Source: Thermoanaerobacter sp049701115
GTDB taxonomy: Bacteria > Bacillota > Thermoanaerobacteria > Thermoanaerobacterales > Thermoanaerobacteraceae
Length of the DNA stretch: 64,000 nucleotides
Direction of reading: 5' to 3'
Assembly: GCF_049701115.1 (NCBI RefSeq)
Contig: NZ_JBNATX010000005.1
Span: forward strand, 1 to 64,000
Positions 41,752 through 50,028 of this stretch are shown one piece after another; position 1 is the first letter of the stretch; the number at the start of each line of letters is the position of its first letter. Below the pieces are notes generated by a model that made no database searches, was not told the DNA's origin, and worked only from the letters and a program-made list of their open reading frames with translations. The position numbers and the translations under genes were made by a program.

Positions 41752-42441
41752 CAGCTTAATAAAATTCAATATGAATTGATAAAAAATTGGTATAAAAATG
41801 GAAGGTAACAAATTCCCAACCTTTATATTTTTAATCTCCAACATGTTTAGAGCAATGGCAAATATTAGAACTCCTCCTATTGAGGTCATATCATCGATTA
41901 CGGATTTTACTAAAACTCCCTGTAAAAAAGATGCTCCAATCGTTATAGAACCCTGGTATAAAAATACAGAGAAAGCTGAAAAAACTACTCCAATCCCAAA
42001 AGTAGAAGCAAAAATTATGGAAGATATACCGTCTAACATGGATTTGGCAAAAAGTATGCTATGGTCCCCAGATAATCCTTCCTTTAACGAGCCGACTATA
42101 GCCATTGCTCCCACACAGTATATAAGGCTTGCGGTGACAAACCCCTTGCTTATGGTAGAAGCCCCATTTTTGCTAAATCTTTTTTCAAGTCCCTTTCCTA
42201 ATCTATTCAGATAACCATCTATATCAATAGCCTCTCCTATTACTCCCCCTATCACAAGGCTTATAATAACCACCATTAAATTGTTAAATTGAAGTCCGCT
42301 AGAAATTCCTATGATAGCTACACTCAAAGCTACGCCCTGCATTACTATATTTTTAAATCTTTCTGGAATTCCTACCTTAAGAAGGGTTCCAATAGTACCT
42401 CCAACAATTATAGCAATCGAATTTACAATCGTTCCTAGCAT
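41749..42441 (-). CDS. DUF554-family membrane protein (YqgA-like)
   Basis: A 230-residue protein with about seven hydrophobic segments and the family start MLGTIVNSIAIIVGGTIGTLLK, followed by GVALSVAIIGISSGL and GAMAIVGSLKEGLSGDHSILFAKSMLDGISSIIFASTFGIGV. The family is widespread and of unknown function, possibly a transporter. It abuts the DNA glycosylase gene upstream with no gap, so they are probably co-transcribed. Confidence 0.88.
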   Translation of the reverse strand: MLGTIVNSIAIIVGGTIGTLLKVGIPERFKNIVMQGVALSVAIIGISSGLQFNNLMVVIISLVIGGVIGEAIDIDGYLNRLGKGLEKRFSKNGASTISKGFVTASLIYCVGAMAIVGSLKEGLSGDHSILFAKSMLDGISSIIFASTFGIGVVFSAFSVFLYQGSITIGASFLQGVLVKSVIDDMTSIGGVLIFAIALNMLEIKNIKVGNLLPSIFIPIFYQFILNFIKL

Positions 42442-43368
42442 TTATTCCTTCCTTTCCCCAAATATTTTCTTTCCCATCTCTCTCCCATAGTAGAATAAAT
42501 ACTGTTGAGCAAATCCGGATAACTCCCCAAATTTATCAATTGCAAATAATTGAATTTCTACAGGACTTCCTTCCCTCTTTAAATACAAATGTTCCATTAT
42601 CCTCTTTATCCAGACATCTGTAGGGAATATATCATATCTTCCAATCGAGTAAAGAATCACACAATCGGCCACTTTTGGCCCAACACCGTTTATAGTCATC
42701 AATATATCCCTTATCTCGCTGGTAGTGTATTCATGAAGTTTCAAAAGATTAATTTCACCAGAGAATACCTTTGAAGCAGCATCAAAAATATATTTTGCCC
42801 TAAAACCACATTTTGTCTTTGCTATAGTTTCTACATCGTACATCACAAGCTCCTCAGGCTTAGGAAAAGTGTAGTAGATCTTGCCCTTGTATTCTATTGG
42901 ATTTCCAAAGGTAGATGCCAGATTTTCTACTACTTTCTTTATTTGAGGGATTCTGTTATTCTGGGAAACTATAAAAGAAACCAGGGTTTCCCAGGTGTCC
43001 TGTCGCAATATCCTGATTCCCTCACCAAATTTTATTGCTTCTTTAAGAATAGGGTCCTTAGAAAGACTTTCTTTTATCTTACCGTAATCTCTTCCTAAAT
43101 CAAAATAGTCAAACCATATATCGTAAAAGTCAGTTAGATTAGTATTGTCAATAACCAGAGTATCTCCTTCTAATCTCACATTTATTACCCTGTCATAAGC
43201 GACTCCTGTATAGCTTCCATCTTCCTCTTCATTCCATCTGAAGCACTGGCCACTCTCAAAAGTTTCCTTAAGGTTAAAATCTGCAATCCCCCTTACAATT
43301 ACCTTTGTCCCCTTTTCTTCCACACTATATCTCATTCTCCTCACCCACATGAGTTTATATTTACTCAC
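42442..43368 (-). CDS. OGG1-type DNA glycosylase/AP lyase
   Basis: A 308-residue protein of the helix-hairpin-helix glycosylase superfamily. An N-terminal FESGQCFRWNEEEDGSYTGV domain matches OGG1-like enzymes; the hairpin LMTINGVGPKVADCVILYS is followed by the catalytic Asp in FPTDVWIKRIM, and KCGFRAKYI supplies the likely Schiff-base Lys. It should excise 8-oxoguanine from DNA. The start is uncertain: a GTG and two later ATG codons (Met 7 and Met 12) compete, none with an ideal ribosome site. Confidence 0.85.
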   Translation of the reverse strand: MSKYKLMWVRRMRYSVEEKGTKVIVRGIADFNLKETFESGQCFRWNEEEDGSYTGVAYDRVINVRLEGDTLVIDNTNLTDFYDIWFDYFDLGRDYGKIKESLSKDPILKEAIKFGEGIRILRQDTWETLVSFIVSQNNRIPQIKKVVENLASTFGNPIEYKGKIYYTFPKPEELVMYDVETIAKTKCGFRAKYIFDAASKVFSGEINLLKLHEYTTSEIRDILMTINGVGPKVADCVILYSIGRYDIFPTDVWIKRIMEHLYLKREGSPVEIQLFAIDKFGELSGFAQQYLFYYGREMGKKIFGERKE

Positions 43369-43418
43369 TACCTATCATATTTCGCCCTGCTGTTATTTAT
43401 TATTATATAATTTTTTTT

Positions 43419-43454
43419 GAACAAAAAAAAGCCGAAAATCGGCTTTTTTTGTTC
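43419..43454 (-). terminator. Terminator of the glutamate dehydrogenase gene
   Basis: A long stem (GAACAAAAAAAAGCCGA with TCGGCTTTTTTTGTTC) with a 3-nt loop overlaps the stop codon and contains the U-run. Confidence 0.85.
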
Positions 43455-44703
43455 AATACCATCCTTTTGCTTTCATAGCATCTGCGACCCGCTTTACAGA
43501 TAGCATATAGGCTGCCGTTCTTAAATTTACATTATATTCTTTACTCAAATTGTAAACACTATTGAAAGCTTCTACCATCATCTGCTCCTCTCTTTTCAAA
43601 ATTTCTTCTTCTGTCCAGTATAAACCGTAAAGATTCTGCACCCATTCAAAATAGGAAACCGTAACTCCCCCTGCATTAGCAAGAATATCAGGAATTATTA
43701 CTGTTCCCCTTTCCTCTAGAATCTTTTCTGCCTCTGGTGTTGTAGGTCCATTTGCCCCTTCAGCGACAATCTTAGCTTTTATATCCTTAGCATTTTTCGT
43801 AGTGATTACATTCTCAAGAGCAGCAGGAACAAGGATGTCTACATCTAATGAAAATATTTCATCTTTAGGAAGTTCTTCTGTCCCCTCAAACCCCTTTATA
43901 TTGCCTGTCCTTTCTTTATACTCCATCAATTTCGCAACATCTATCCCCTCTTTATCGTAAATGCAAATCCTACTATTCGAAACGGCAACTACCTTAGCTC
44001 CGTACTCCTGCAAAATTAACGCAGTATAGCTTCCTACATTTCCAAAACCTTGAACCGCTACTTTTGCCCTTTTTAGGTCTATACCAATCTTTTTGGCTAA
44101 CTCTCTCACTGTGACAGCAACTCCAAAACCAGTAGCAGCTACCCTTCCTCTGGATCCTCCTACACTCAAAGGTTTACCAGTTATTACGGCAGGGCTATCT
44201 ACTCTGGATATTTTATTATACTCATCCAGCATCCATGCCATTATCTGGCTATTTGTATTTACATCCGGAGCGGGGATGTCTTTATTAGGACCTATTTCTT
44301 CATATATAGCATCTATAAAGCCCCTTGACAATCTTTCTAATTCTTCCTTTGAAAGCTCTTTAGGATTTACTGCAACTCCTCCCTTAGCCCCTCCATAAGG
44401 TATCCCAACTACAGCACACTTAAAAGTCATCCAAGTAGCCAGAGCTTTTACCTCGTCAGCAGTTACATTAGGATGAAATCTTATACCTCCTTTTGTAGGA
44501 CCTATAGCGTTATTGTGCTGCGCTCTATAGCCTGTAAATACTCTTACACTACCGTCGTCCATTTTAACAGGTATTGAAACTTCTACCACCTTATGAGGTC
44601 TACTTAAAATCTCATAAACTAATGGGTCGGCACCTAACTTGTCACAGGCCATTTTAATTTGACTTTTTGCAATTTCGAAAGGATTCAATGTCTTTTCCTG
44701 CAT
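43453..44703 (-). CDS. gdhA: Glutamate dehydrogenase
   Basis: A 416-residue enzyme of the hexameric family with GPTKGGIRFHPNV, the catalytic Lys in GIPYGGAKGGVAVNPKELS, DIPAPDVNTN and the Rossmann segment VAVQGFGNVGSYTA. It interconverts glutamate and 2-oxoglutarate with ammonium. Length and sequence style match clostridial and archaeal catabolic enzymes. It lies just after the NfnAB pair but is separated from it by a terminator. A weak promoter (TTGTGA, 17 bases, TTTAAT) lies before it. Confidence 0.95.
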   Translation of the reverse strand: MQEKTLNPFEIAKSQIKMACDKLGADPLVYEILSRPHKVVEVSIPVKMDDGSVRVFTGYRAQHNNAIGPTKGGIRFHPNVTADEVKALATWMTFKCAVVGIPYGGAKGGVAVNPKELSKEELERLSRGFIDAIYEEIGPNKDIPAPDVNTNSQIMAWMLDEYNKISRVDSPAVITGKPLSVGGSRGRVAATGFGVAVTVRELAKKIGIDLKRAKVAVQGFGNVGSYTALILQEYGAKVVAVSNSRICIYDKEGIDVAKLMEYKERTGNIKGFEGTEELPKDEIFSLDVDILVPAALENVITTKNAKDIKAKIVAEGANGPTTPEAEKILEERGTVIIPDILANAGGVTVSYFEWVQNLYGLYWTEEEILKREEQMMVEAFNSVYNLSKEYNVNLRTAAYMLSVKRVADAMKAKGWY

Positions 44704-44811
44704 ATTTATACCCCCTAAAGTGCAAGATTAAATTTTAATATGAATTTTATCACAATTCTTTTTCACATTAAAGTCTTTTTATTGTAAGCTTTCTAATTTT
44801 TTTAATAAAAA

Positions 44812-44839
44812 AATCGCGCCCATTTTTAAGGCGCAATTT
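44812..44839 (-). terminator. Terminator of nfnAB
   Basis: AATTGCGCC and GGCGCGATT pair around a 9-nt loop and are followed by TTTTTTATTAAAAAAATT on the minus strand, just beyond the nfnB stop. Confidence 0.75.
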
Positions 44840-44845
44840 TTACCC

Positions 44846-46240
44846 TTATTCTCCTTTGCTCCTTAAATATTCATCTATAGCTTTTGCGGCTTTTTTGCCT
44901 GCTCCCATAGCTAAAATCACAGTAGCAGCCCCTGTTACAGCATCTCCTCCTGCAAATACACCTGGTCTGGAGGTTCTACCTTCTTCGTCTGTTATTATTC
45001 CACCCCATTTTTGAACCTGAATATCCTTCGTAGTAGAAGGTATAAGTCTATTAGGACTAGTACCTAAAGCCATTATTACTGTATCTACTTCTATAGTAAA
45101 TTCTGAACCAGGTATCTCTATAGGTCTTCTTCTGCCCGAACTATCGGGCTCTCCTAATTTCATTCTTATCACTTCCATACTCTTTACCCAGCCATCTTCC
45201 GTTCCGTTTATGCGTATTGGATTTGCTAAAAACTCAAACTTTATTCCTTCCTCAATAGCGTGTTCTATCTCTTCGGCTCTCGCCGGCATTTCTTCTTTTG
45301 AACGCCTATAAACAACTATTACTTCTTCTACTCCTTCAAGCCTTAAAGCAGAACGAGCAGCATCCATTGCAACATTTCCTCCACCTATAACTGCTACTCT
45401 CTTCCCTACGGCTATGGGAGTATCGTACTCAGGAAATTTGTAAGCTTTCATAAGATTTATTCTCGTTAAAAACTCATTAGCAGAATAGACCCCATTTAAG
45501 TTTTCTCCAGGAATTCCCATAAACCTTGGGAGACCGGCTCCTGTACCGATGAAAACTGCTTCAAATCCCTCTTCTTCCATGAGTTCGTCTATTGTAACTG
45601 TCTTTCCTACCACTACGTTTGTCTCTACCTTTGCTCCCAGTTTCTTTAACCTTTCTATCTCGGCTTCCACAATTCTTTTTGGCAATCTGAATTCAGGAAT
45701 ACCATAGGTCAAAACCCCACCCAAAGCGTGCAAGGCTTCGAAGATAGTAACATCATATCCCATTTTCAAAAGGTCTCCAGCACAAGTCAATCCTGCAGGA
45801 CCGCTCCCTATTATAGCAACCTTTTTATTCTTTTTTTCTACTTTTACATCTTCTTCAATTCCTTTTTCCAATGCATAATCAGCCACAAACCTCTCCAGTC
45901 TCCCGATGGCAATGGGCTTACCTATTTTATTTAAGATGCAGTTCTTTTCACACTGTTCTTCCTGTGGACAAACTCTCCCACAAACTGCAGGAAGACTATT
46001 TGTGCTAGTTATTATCCTATAAGCTTCCTCAAACTTCCTTTGAGTTATAGCTTTTATAAACTCAGGAATCCTCACATGGACGGGGCACCCGGCCACACAA
46101 GTAGGCTTAGGACATTGTATGCAACGAGAAGCTTCCAATACCGCCTCTTCCTCGCTATAGCCCAAAGCCACCTCATCAAAATTCTTTATTCTCTCCTTCG
46201 GATCTTGCTCCCTCATGGGTACTCTATCCTTAACGGCCAT
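44846..46240 (-). CDS. nfnB: NADH-dependent ferredoxin:NADP+ oxidoreductase, large subunit (GltD-like)
   Basis: About 464 residues from the Met that follows GGAGGTG. An N-terminal Cys-rich region (CIQCPKPTCVAGCPVHVRIPEF and CPQEEQCEKNC) binds two 4Fe-4S clusters; the rest holds FAD- and NADPH-binding Rossmann motifs (VAIIGSGPAGLTCAGDLLKMGY and VAVIGGGNVAMDAARSALRL). Standing directly after the NfnA-type subunit it forms the electron-bifurcating transhydrogenase that couples NADH, NADPH and ferredoxin. It is often misnamed glutamate synthase small subunit; no large GltB subunit is nearby. Confidence 0.88.
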   Translation of the reverse strand: MAVKDRVPMREQDPKERIKNFDEVALGYSEEEAVLEASRCIQCPKPTCVAGCPVHVRIPEFIKAITQRKFEEAYRIITSTNSLPAVCGRVCPQEEQCEKNCILNKIGKPIAIGRLERFVADYALEKGIEEDVKVEKKNKKVAIIGSGPAGLTCAGDLLKMGYDVTIFEALHALGGVLTYGIPEFRLPKRIVEAEIERLKKLGAKVETNVVVGKTVTIDELMEEEGFEAVFIGTGAGLPRFMGIPGENLNGVYSANEFLTRINLMKAYKFPEYDTPIAVGKRVAVIGGGNVAMDAARSALRLEGVEEVIVVYRRSKEEMPARAEEIEHAIEEGIKFEFLANPIRINGTEDGWVKSMEVIRMKLGEPDSSGRRRPIEIPGSEFTIEVDTVIMALGTSPNRLIPSTTKDIQVQKWGGIITDEEGRTSRPGVFAGGDAVTGAATVILAMGAGKKAAKAIDEYLRSKGE

Positions 46241-47081
46241 GGTGACCACCTCCATGTTCCTTCTCATATAGCTCTAATGAAATCTTTTCCTGTTTTTTAA
46301 ACATATTCAATCTTGTCATAGCTAAATCAAAATTTACAAGATGACCATCAAAAATTGGACCATCCATGCAGACAAATTTAGTTTCTCCTCCTACTTCAAT
46401 TCTGCAGGCCCCACACATTCCAGTTCCATCTACCATCAGAGGGTTCATACTCACTATAGTAGGTATATTGTATTCTTTAGTCATCTTGCAGACATTTTTC
46501 ATCATTATCACAGGACCTACCGTAATGACAAAATCCACTTCCTTATCGTTTTCCAGAACATCCTTTAAAACATCTGTTACAAAACCTTTTTTGCCAAGAG
46601 TCCCATCATCAGTAGCATAATGGACTTTATCACAAACAGCCTCCATTTCTTTTCTAAAAATCACATACTCTTCGCTTCTTCCGCCTAAAATCGCTTCTAC
46701 TTTATATCCTTCTTGATGAAGCATTTTTAACTTCGGGTAAAGAGCAGGTATTCCAACGCCTCCTCCAACCCCCAAAATCTTCTTTGCATTTTTCGGAACC
46801 TCCATTGTATTCCCCAAAGGACCTACAAAATCGGCTATATAATCTCCTTCCTCCAACGTACCCAAAAGCTTGGTAGTTTTACCAACTTCCTGAAATACAA
46901 TGGTCACCGTGCCTTTTTCAGAATCATAATCTGCAATGGTAAGAGGAATTCTTTCCCCTTTCTCATAAACTCTTAAAATCACAAACTGCCCGGGCTTTGC
47001 ACTTTTCGCAACTCTAGGCGCCTCAATATCCATGAGCTTAACAACAGGATTTAATACTTCCTTTCTCACAATTCTGTACAT
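46230..47081 (-). CDS. nfnA: NADH-dependent ferredoxin:NADP+ oxidoreductase, small subunit
   Basis: About 283 residues from the Met behind AGGGTG; an ATG seven codons earlier overlaps the upstream stop as ATGA and lacks a ribosome site, so coupling from there is possible. The ferredoxin-reductase fold has RIPLTIADYD (flavin), VGGGVGIPALYPKL (NAD) and a C-terminal CGACRIEVGGETKFVCMDGP cluster loop for 2Fe-2S. This is the subunit that also carries the name sulfide dehydrogenase. Its end overlaps nfnB. Confidence 0.88.
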   Translation of the reverse strand: MYRIVRKEVLNPVVKLMDIEAPRVAKSAKPGQFVILRVYEKGERIPLTIADYDSEKGTVTIVFQEVGKTTKLLGTLEEGDYIADFVGPLGNTMEVPKNAKKILGVGGGVGIPALYPKLKMLHQEGYKVEAILGGRSEEYVIFRKEMEAVCDKVHYATDDGTLGKKGFVTDVLKDVLENDKEVDFVITVGPVIMMKNVCKMTKEYNIPTIVSMNPLMVDGTGMCGACRIEVGGETKFVCMDGPIFDGHLVNFDLAMTRLNMFKKQEKISLELYEKEHGGGHHGR

Positions 47082-47098
47082 CTTCAACACCCTTTTCC

Positions 47099-47911
47099 TC
47101 ATTTATTTTTATTGACGTACAGGTTTTTTACATGTATATTTACCCCAAGGACATTTAAAGCTGTCATATGCTCTACTTGCCTTTTAATATTCTTTATAGC
47201 CTGCTTCAACGGTGCTACAAGATTAAAACCGTATCTCATAGTAACTTCAACGTTTAAAATTATTCCTTCTTCTCTCTTTTCCGTTATTACCCTGTTAACT
47301 TTATAAACTTCTTCAAATAAAAGAAGTTCATGAGAAACAATAGAATTTATAACCCCTTCCGAAACTGAATATTTCCCAAAATAGCTGTAATTCGGGCGCA
47401 CTATGGTCTTTTCGTAATATCCACTTCTCCTTTTCCTGAAAATCCTGAGAGGGTCAAGAAGATATCCTGAAAACTGCTTTTTTACTTCAAAAGTAGGAAC
47501 AGGGATAACATGTTTCCCCTCTAAAAGTCTCTTTTCACGAGCAATTTCTATTTGTTTTGGAGATAGTATATCTTCAATATACATTCTTACGCTGACAGGC
47601 GGAAGTGACAGTTTTTCAGCAATTGCATCTACCATTCTGTCGGATGTCCCTATTATTAAAATCTTATCGGGTTTTAATTCTGCAATTGCCTTTTTCACTT
47701 CCTCTGCATGCTTTGGATCTGTAAACAAAGCCCTTTTTATAGCACCAATCTTTGTAGCCTCTTTTTTGGCGGAAATTCCCGCTACAATGCTATTTCCCTT
47801 TATCAAAAGCCCATCGTCAATTATGAATCTTATCCCGTATTTTCCTGCAATAAAAGAAGCATGATGACTTTTCCCTGTTCCACTTTCACCTACCAAAGAA
47901 TAAACTTTCAA
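47099..47911 (-). CDS. P-loop protein with C-terminal Asp23/Gls24-like domain
   Basis: A 270-residue protein beginning (at TTG, nine bases after GGGGGG) with a nucleotide-binding loop SLVGESGTGKSHHASFIA and a later ILIIGTSDRMVDAIAEKL. The last 110 residues (SYFGKYSVSEGVINSIVSHELLLF to the end) resemble the Asp23/Gls24 envelope-stress family. The combination of an ATPase-like and an Asp23-like part is uncommon, and its role is unknown. It is the first gene ahead of nfnAB, overlapping it by a few bases, and is preceded by a sigma-54 type and a sigma-A promoter. Confidence 0.75.
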   Translation of the reverse strand: MKVYSLVGESGTGKSHHASFIAGKYGIRFIIDDGLLIKGNSIVAGISAKKEATKIGAIKRALFTDPKHAEEVKKAIAELKPDKILIIGTSDRMVDAIAEKLSLPPVSVRMYIEDILSPKQIEIAREKRLLEGKHVIPVPTFEVKKQFSGYLLDPLRIFRKRRSGYYEKTIVRPNYSYFGKYSVSEGVINSIVSHELLLFEEVYKVNRVITEKREEGIILNVEVTMRYGFNLVAPLKQAIKNIKRQVEHMTALNVLGVNIHVKNLYVNKNK

Positions 47912-48026
47912 TTACAAAAACCCCCCGTAAAATTTGAAATGCCTTTTATAATACAATTATACGTAGTTTCACAAATTTTTCAACAATGACTTTCTCATAC
48001 CCCCCTTACCTATCCCCACAGTGTTT

Positions 48027-48056
48027 ATTATATCTCCTCTTTGAAATCAAAGTCAA
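48027..48056 (-). promoter_or_regulatory. Sigma-A promoter of the P-loop/nfnAB operon
   Basis: TTGACT and TATAAT are 18 bases apart on the minus strand, downstream of the sigma-54 type site, so the operon has two kinds of promoter in tandem. Confidence 0.6.
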
Positions 48057-48078
48057 TACCAGCCCTTCCCTTCATCAT

Positions 48079-48092
48079 GCAAATACCATGCC
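48079..48092 (-). promoter_or_regulatory. Sigma-54 type promoter before the P-loop/nfnAB operon
   Basis: The minus strand reads TGGCATGGTATTTGCA: GG and GC dinucleotides are exactly ten bases apart, as RpoN promoters require, and the flanks match the -24/-12 consensus. The predicted start is about 155 bases before the first gene. The agrD terminator's U-run ends at its upstream edge. Confidence 0.65.
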
Positions 48093-48122
48093 AAAAAATA
48101 AAAGTGCCAATATATGGCACTA
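48093..48122 (-). terminator. Terminator of the agr operon
   Basis: AGTGCCATA and TATTGGCACT form a stem followed by TTTATTTTTT on the minus strand, about 80 bases beyond the agrD stop. Confidence 0.75.
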
Positions 48123-48198
48123 AATTAAGTTAACTTTATGTAAAAACTCAGGAGAAATGTTGAAATCCACGAGGGAAGGGTGAAAAATTTAAGAAATA

Positions 48199-48330
48199 TT
48201 ATTTTCTTCTTAAAATTTCTGGAACTTGAGGTTTATAAAACCATCCAATGCAAGCAGGAGCAACAAGTCCCAGACTTCCTATGAAAGCGAGTACTGTAGC
48301 TATTGCTGTCAGAGGTTGAAATCTTTTCAT
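48199..48330 (-). CDS. agrD: AgrD-like cyclic peptide pheromone precursor (43 aa)
   Basis: A 43-residue peptide with the AgrD plan: a hydrophobic, helix-forming leader (MKRFQPLTAIATVLAFIGSLGLV), the core APACIGWF and the acidic-proline-charged tail YKPQVPEILRRK that AgrB enzymes recognise. The single Cys (residue 27) would form a thiolactone with the new C terminus, probably Phe31, giving a CIGWF ring; the exact ends are a prediction. A strong ribosome site (TTGGAGGTG) lies seven bases before the ATG, and it has its own promoter with repeats. It is the last gene of the agr operon and was missed by ordinary length cut-offs. Confidence 0.85.
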   Translation of the reverse strand: MKRFQPLTAIATVLAFIGSLGLVAPACIGWFYKPQVPEILRRK

Positions 48331-48361
48331 ACATTTCACCTCCAAGTGCGTTTCACTTTTA

Positions 48362-48392
48362 ATTATACAATAGATAAACTTTTTTGTGTTAA
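48362..48392 (-). promoter_or_regulatory. agrD promoter
   Basis: TATAAT is preceded by TTAACA at 19 bases on the minus strand. The -35 is weak and over-spaced, as expected of a promoter needing an activator, and the palindromic repeats lie just upstream of it. Confidence 0.5.
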
Positions 48393-48431
48393 TTTCGGAA
48401 CGAAAGTGTCATTTTCGGGAACGAAAATGCA
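48393..48431. promoter_or_regulatory. Candidate AgrA (LytTR) operator repeats
   Basis: Two direct repeats (TTTCGGAACGAAAGTG and TTTCGGGAACGAAAATG) are 20-21 bases apart, two helical turns, and sit immediately upstream of the agrD -35. Each is itself a small palindrome (TTTCG..CGAAA). A partial third copy (TTTTTCG) follows. LytTR regulators bind paired direct repeats in such positions. The rest of the 250-base agrD-agrB gap is AT-rich and holds no gene I can see. Confidence 0.55.
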
Positions 48432-48583
48432 TTTTTCGCCTAATTTTATCCAGATATTTACTTATATTTACTTTTTTGAGTGTATATCCTTACATAAGTT
48501 CAATTTATTGCCTTGATTTTTTTGTATTTAATTGATTGATATGTATCAAATTACATAAAAATCCATAAAAATTTTAAAAAAAT

Positions 48584-49156
48584 TTATATACCAATTTTAG
48601 CCATTAAACTGTCAGCCAAATTTACCAATCTCTCTCCAAAAGCAGTAGTCATCACGGATTGCAAAAATAAGCCTATAGAAGACGCAAAAAAGGCTCGCTC
48701 AGAAAATAAAACAAATACAATAGCCTCTATAACTAGTATTCCCATAAAAAACTTAATTTTTTTCATCAATAACATTATCCCCAAAACCACAAATATTAAT
48801 GCTATACCTATTACGAGCTCCAACAAAGGTAAATTATGGGTATCAACAAATTTTGCCACAAAACTAAAGGGCAAAAAATAAATGCCTGTAAAAGTTACAC
48901 ACCTGCGATATGTAGAACAATGAGCTCCTCCTGTCCCTATTCGCAAAAAGAGGGAAGATATCATTATAACTGCCACATAATATCCAACACCCAACAAAAA
49001 TCCCACAAAGAAAATTAATATAAATTCAATTAAAACCCCTAAAACTAAACTTAAACCGTATTCTATCTTCGCAAGCTCGATTTCCGACAAATTCTGTCCC
49101 TTGAAAACCTTCTGCACTATTCTTTGGGATAGCTTTTCAATACTAATTGCAATCAC
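48584..49156 (-). CDS. agrB: AgrB-like peptide-processing membrane protease
   Basis: A 190-residue polytopic membrane protein with the AgrB catalytic pair in RIGTGGAHCSTYRRCVTFTG: His79 and Cys86, seven apart as in Staphylococcus AgrB. It cuts the AgrD tail and forms the thiolactone ring in the membrane. Its 5' end overlaps the agrC stop. The start is unclear: the GTG at the annotated end is one base from GGAGG, and the in-frame alternatives downstream are ATT codons, so coupling from agrC may be needed. Confidence 0.88.
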   Translation of the reverse strand: MIAISIEKLSQRIVQKVFKGQNLSEIELAKIEYGLSLVLGVLIEFILIFFVGFLLGVGYYVAVIMISSLFLRIGTGGAHCSTYRRCVTFTGIYFLPFSFVAKFVDTHNLPLLELVIGIALIFVVLGIMLLMKKIKFFMGILVIEAIVFVLFSERAFFASSIGLFLQSVMTTAFGERLVNLADSLMAKIGI

Positions 49157-50012
49157 CCTCCAGAGAAAATTTAGGGATTTCTACAGTTATATCAAAATAT
49201 CCCTCATCCGTATTAAGATTTATAGTGCCATTGTATTTATCTGTAATATTTTTTACAATGTAAAGCCCCTCTCCTCTTCCCTCTTCTCCTTTTGTAGAAA
49301 ATCCCTCCTCAAAAAAAGTCCCTGCAGGTATTTTTTGTTCAAAATCGTACTTATTTTTAACCCTGAAAATATAGTCTATTGGATCTTCCTTAATCTCTAC
49401 TTCAATATACTTATCGTGCTTCATCTCTTCACAAGCCTCTATCGCATTGTCCAGCAAATTCCCCAGTATTGACACCAAATTTAAAACATGCCTTTGACTA
49501 CATTTGATTTCTGCTGTACATTTAAACTTAACATCTACTCCTTTACTTTTCGCATTGCTGAGTTTAGAATAGAGCAGAATATCAATTTCACTTACACCGG
49601 TATTTATATTAAACACATTTTTGTCAATTTCATCAAGGTAGGAAGATAGATACTCTTCCACTTCCTCGTATTTTTTTTCTTTTAAAAGCGCTGAAATCAC
49701 CATCAAGTGATTTTTAATGTCATGATGATTTTTTCTGTATATTCTATTCTGCTCTTCTATGTATCTAAATTTTAAACTGTTTATTAAGTATTGTCTCTCT
49801 TCTTTAAAACGCCTGTAAAGCTCTCTGAGAACAAAAATAGAAAAAAGGTTCAGCACGAATATCAAAATTCCTATTGTCAGCCTAAAAAGTTCCTGACTCT
49901 TAGGCTGAAAAATATCTAGACTCCTCATGAAATTATTATTTATCAAAATCACTATCAAGACCATTTGAATTACATAAATCAGCATCGCGCTTTTATAAAT
50001 ATTCTTAAACAT
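49143..50012 (-). CDS. AgrC-like histidine kinase with only two transmembrane segments
   Basis: A 289-residue kinase of the HPK10/GHKL class. Two hydrophobic segments (near residues 9-26 and 47-62) precede KNHHDIKNHLMVISAL, which holds the phospho-accepting His, and the ATP-binding boxes ILGNLLDNAIEACE and GEGRGEGLYIVKNI. Typical AgrC sensors have six or seven membrane helices that detect the cyclic peptide; most of these are missing here, and a five-helix protein of matching style is encoded as a separate first gene of the operon. It probably phosphorylates the LytTR regulator encoded 16 bases upstream. Confidence 0.85.
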   Translation of the reverse strand: MFKNIYKSAMLIYVIQMVLIVILINNNFMRSLDIFQPKSQELFRLTIGILIFVLNLFSIFVLRELYRRFKEERQYLINSLKFRYIEEQNRIYRKNHHDIKNHLMVISALLKEKKYEEVEEYLSSYLDEIDKNVFNINTGVSEIDILLYSKLSNAKSKGVDVKFKCTAEIKCSQRHVLNLVSILGNLLDNAIEACEEMKHDKYIEVEIKEDPIDYIFRVKNKYDFEQKIPAGTFFEEGFSTKGEEGRGEGLYIVKNITDKYNGTINLNTDEGYFDITVEIPKFSLEGDCN

Positions 50013-50028
50013 CTACATTCCCCGCCAT

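Noticed and set aside
44846..46240. Annotation as glutamate synthase small subunit
   Set aside because: There is no large glutamate synthase subunit, and the neighbour is the NfnA-type flavoprotein, so the bifurcating transhydrogenase is the better reading.
48226..48516. 96-codon plus-strand frame across agrD and its promoter
   Set aside because: It lies antisense to the AgrD-like gene, its promoter and the repeats, and has no ribosome site or recognisable product.
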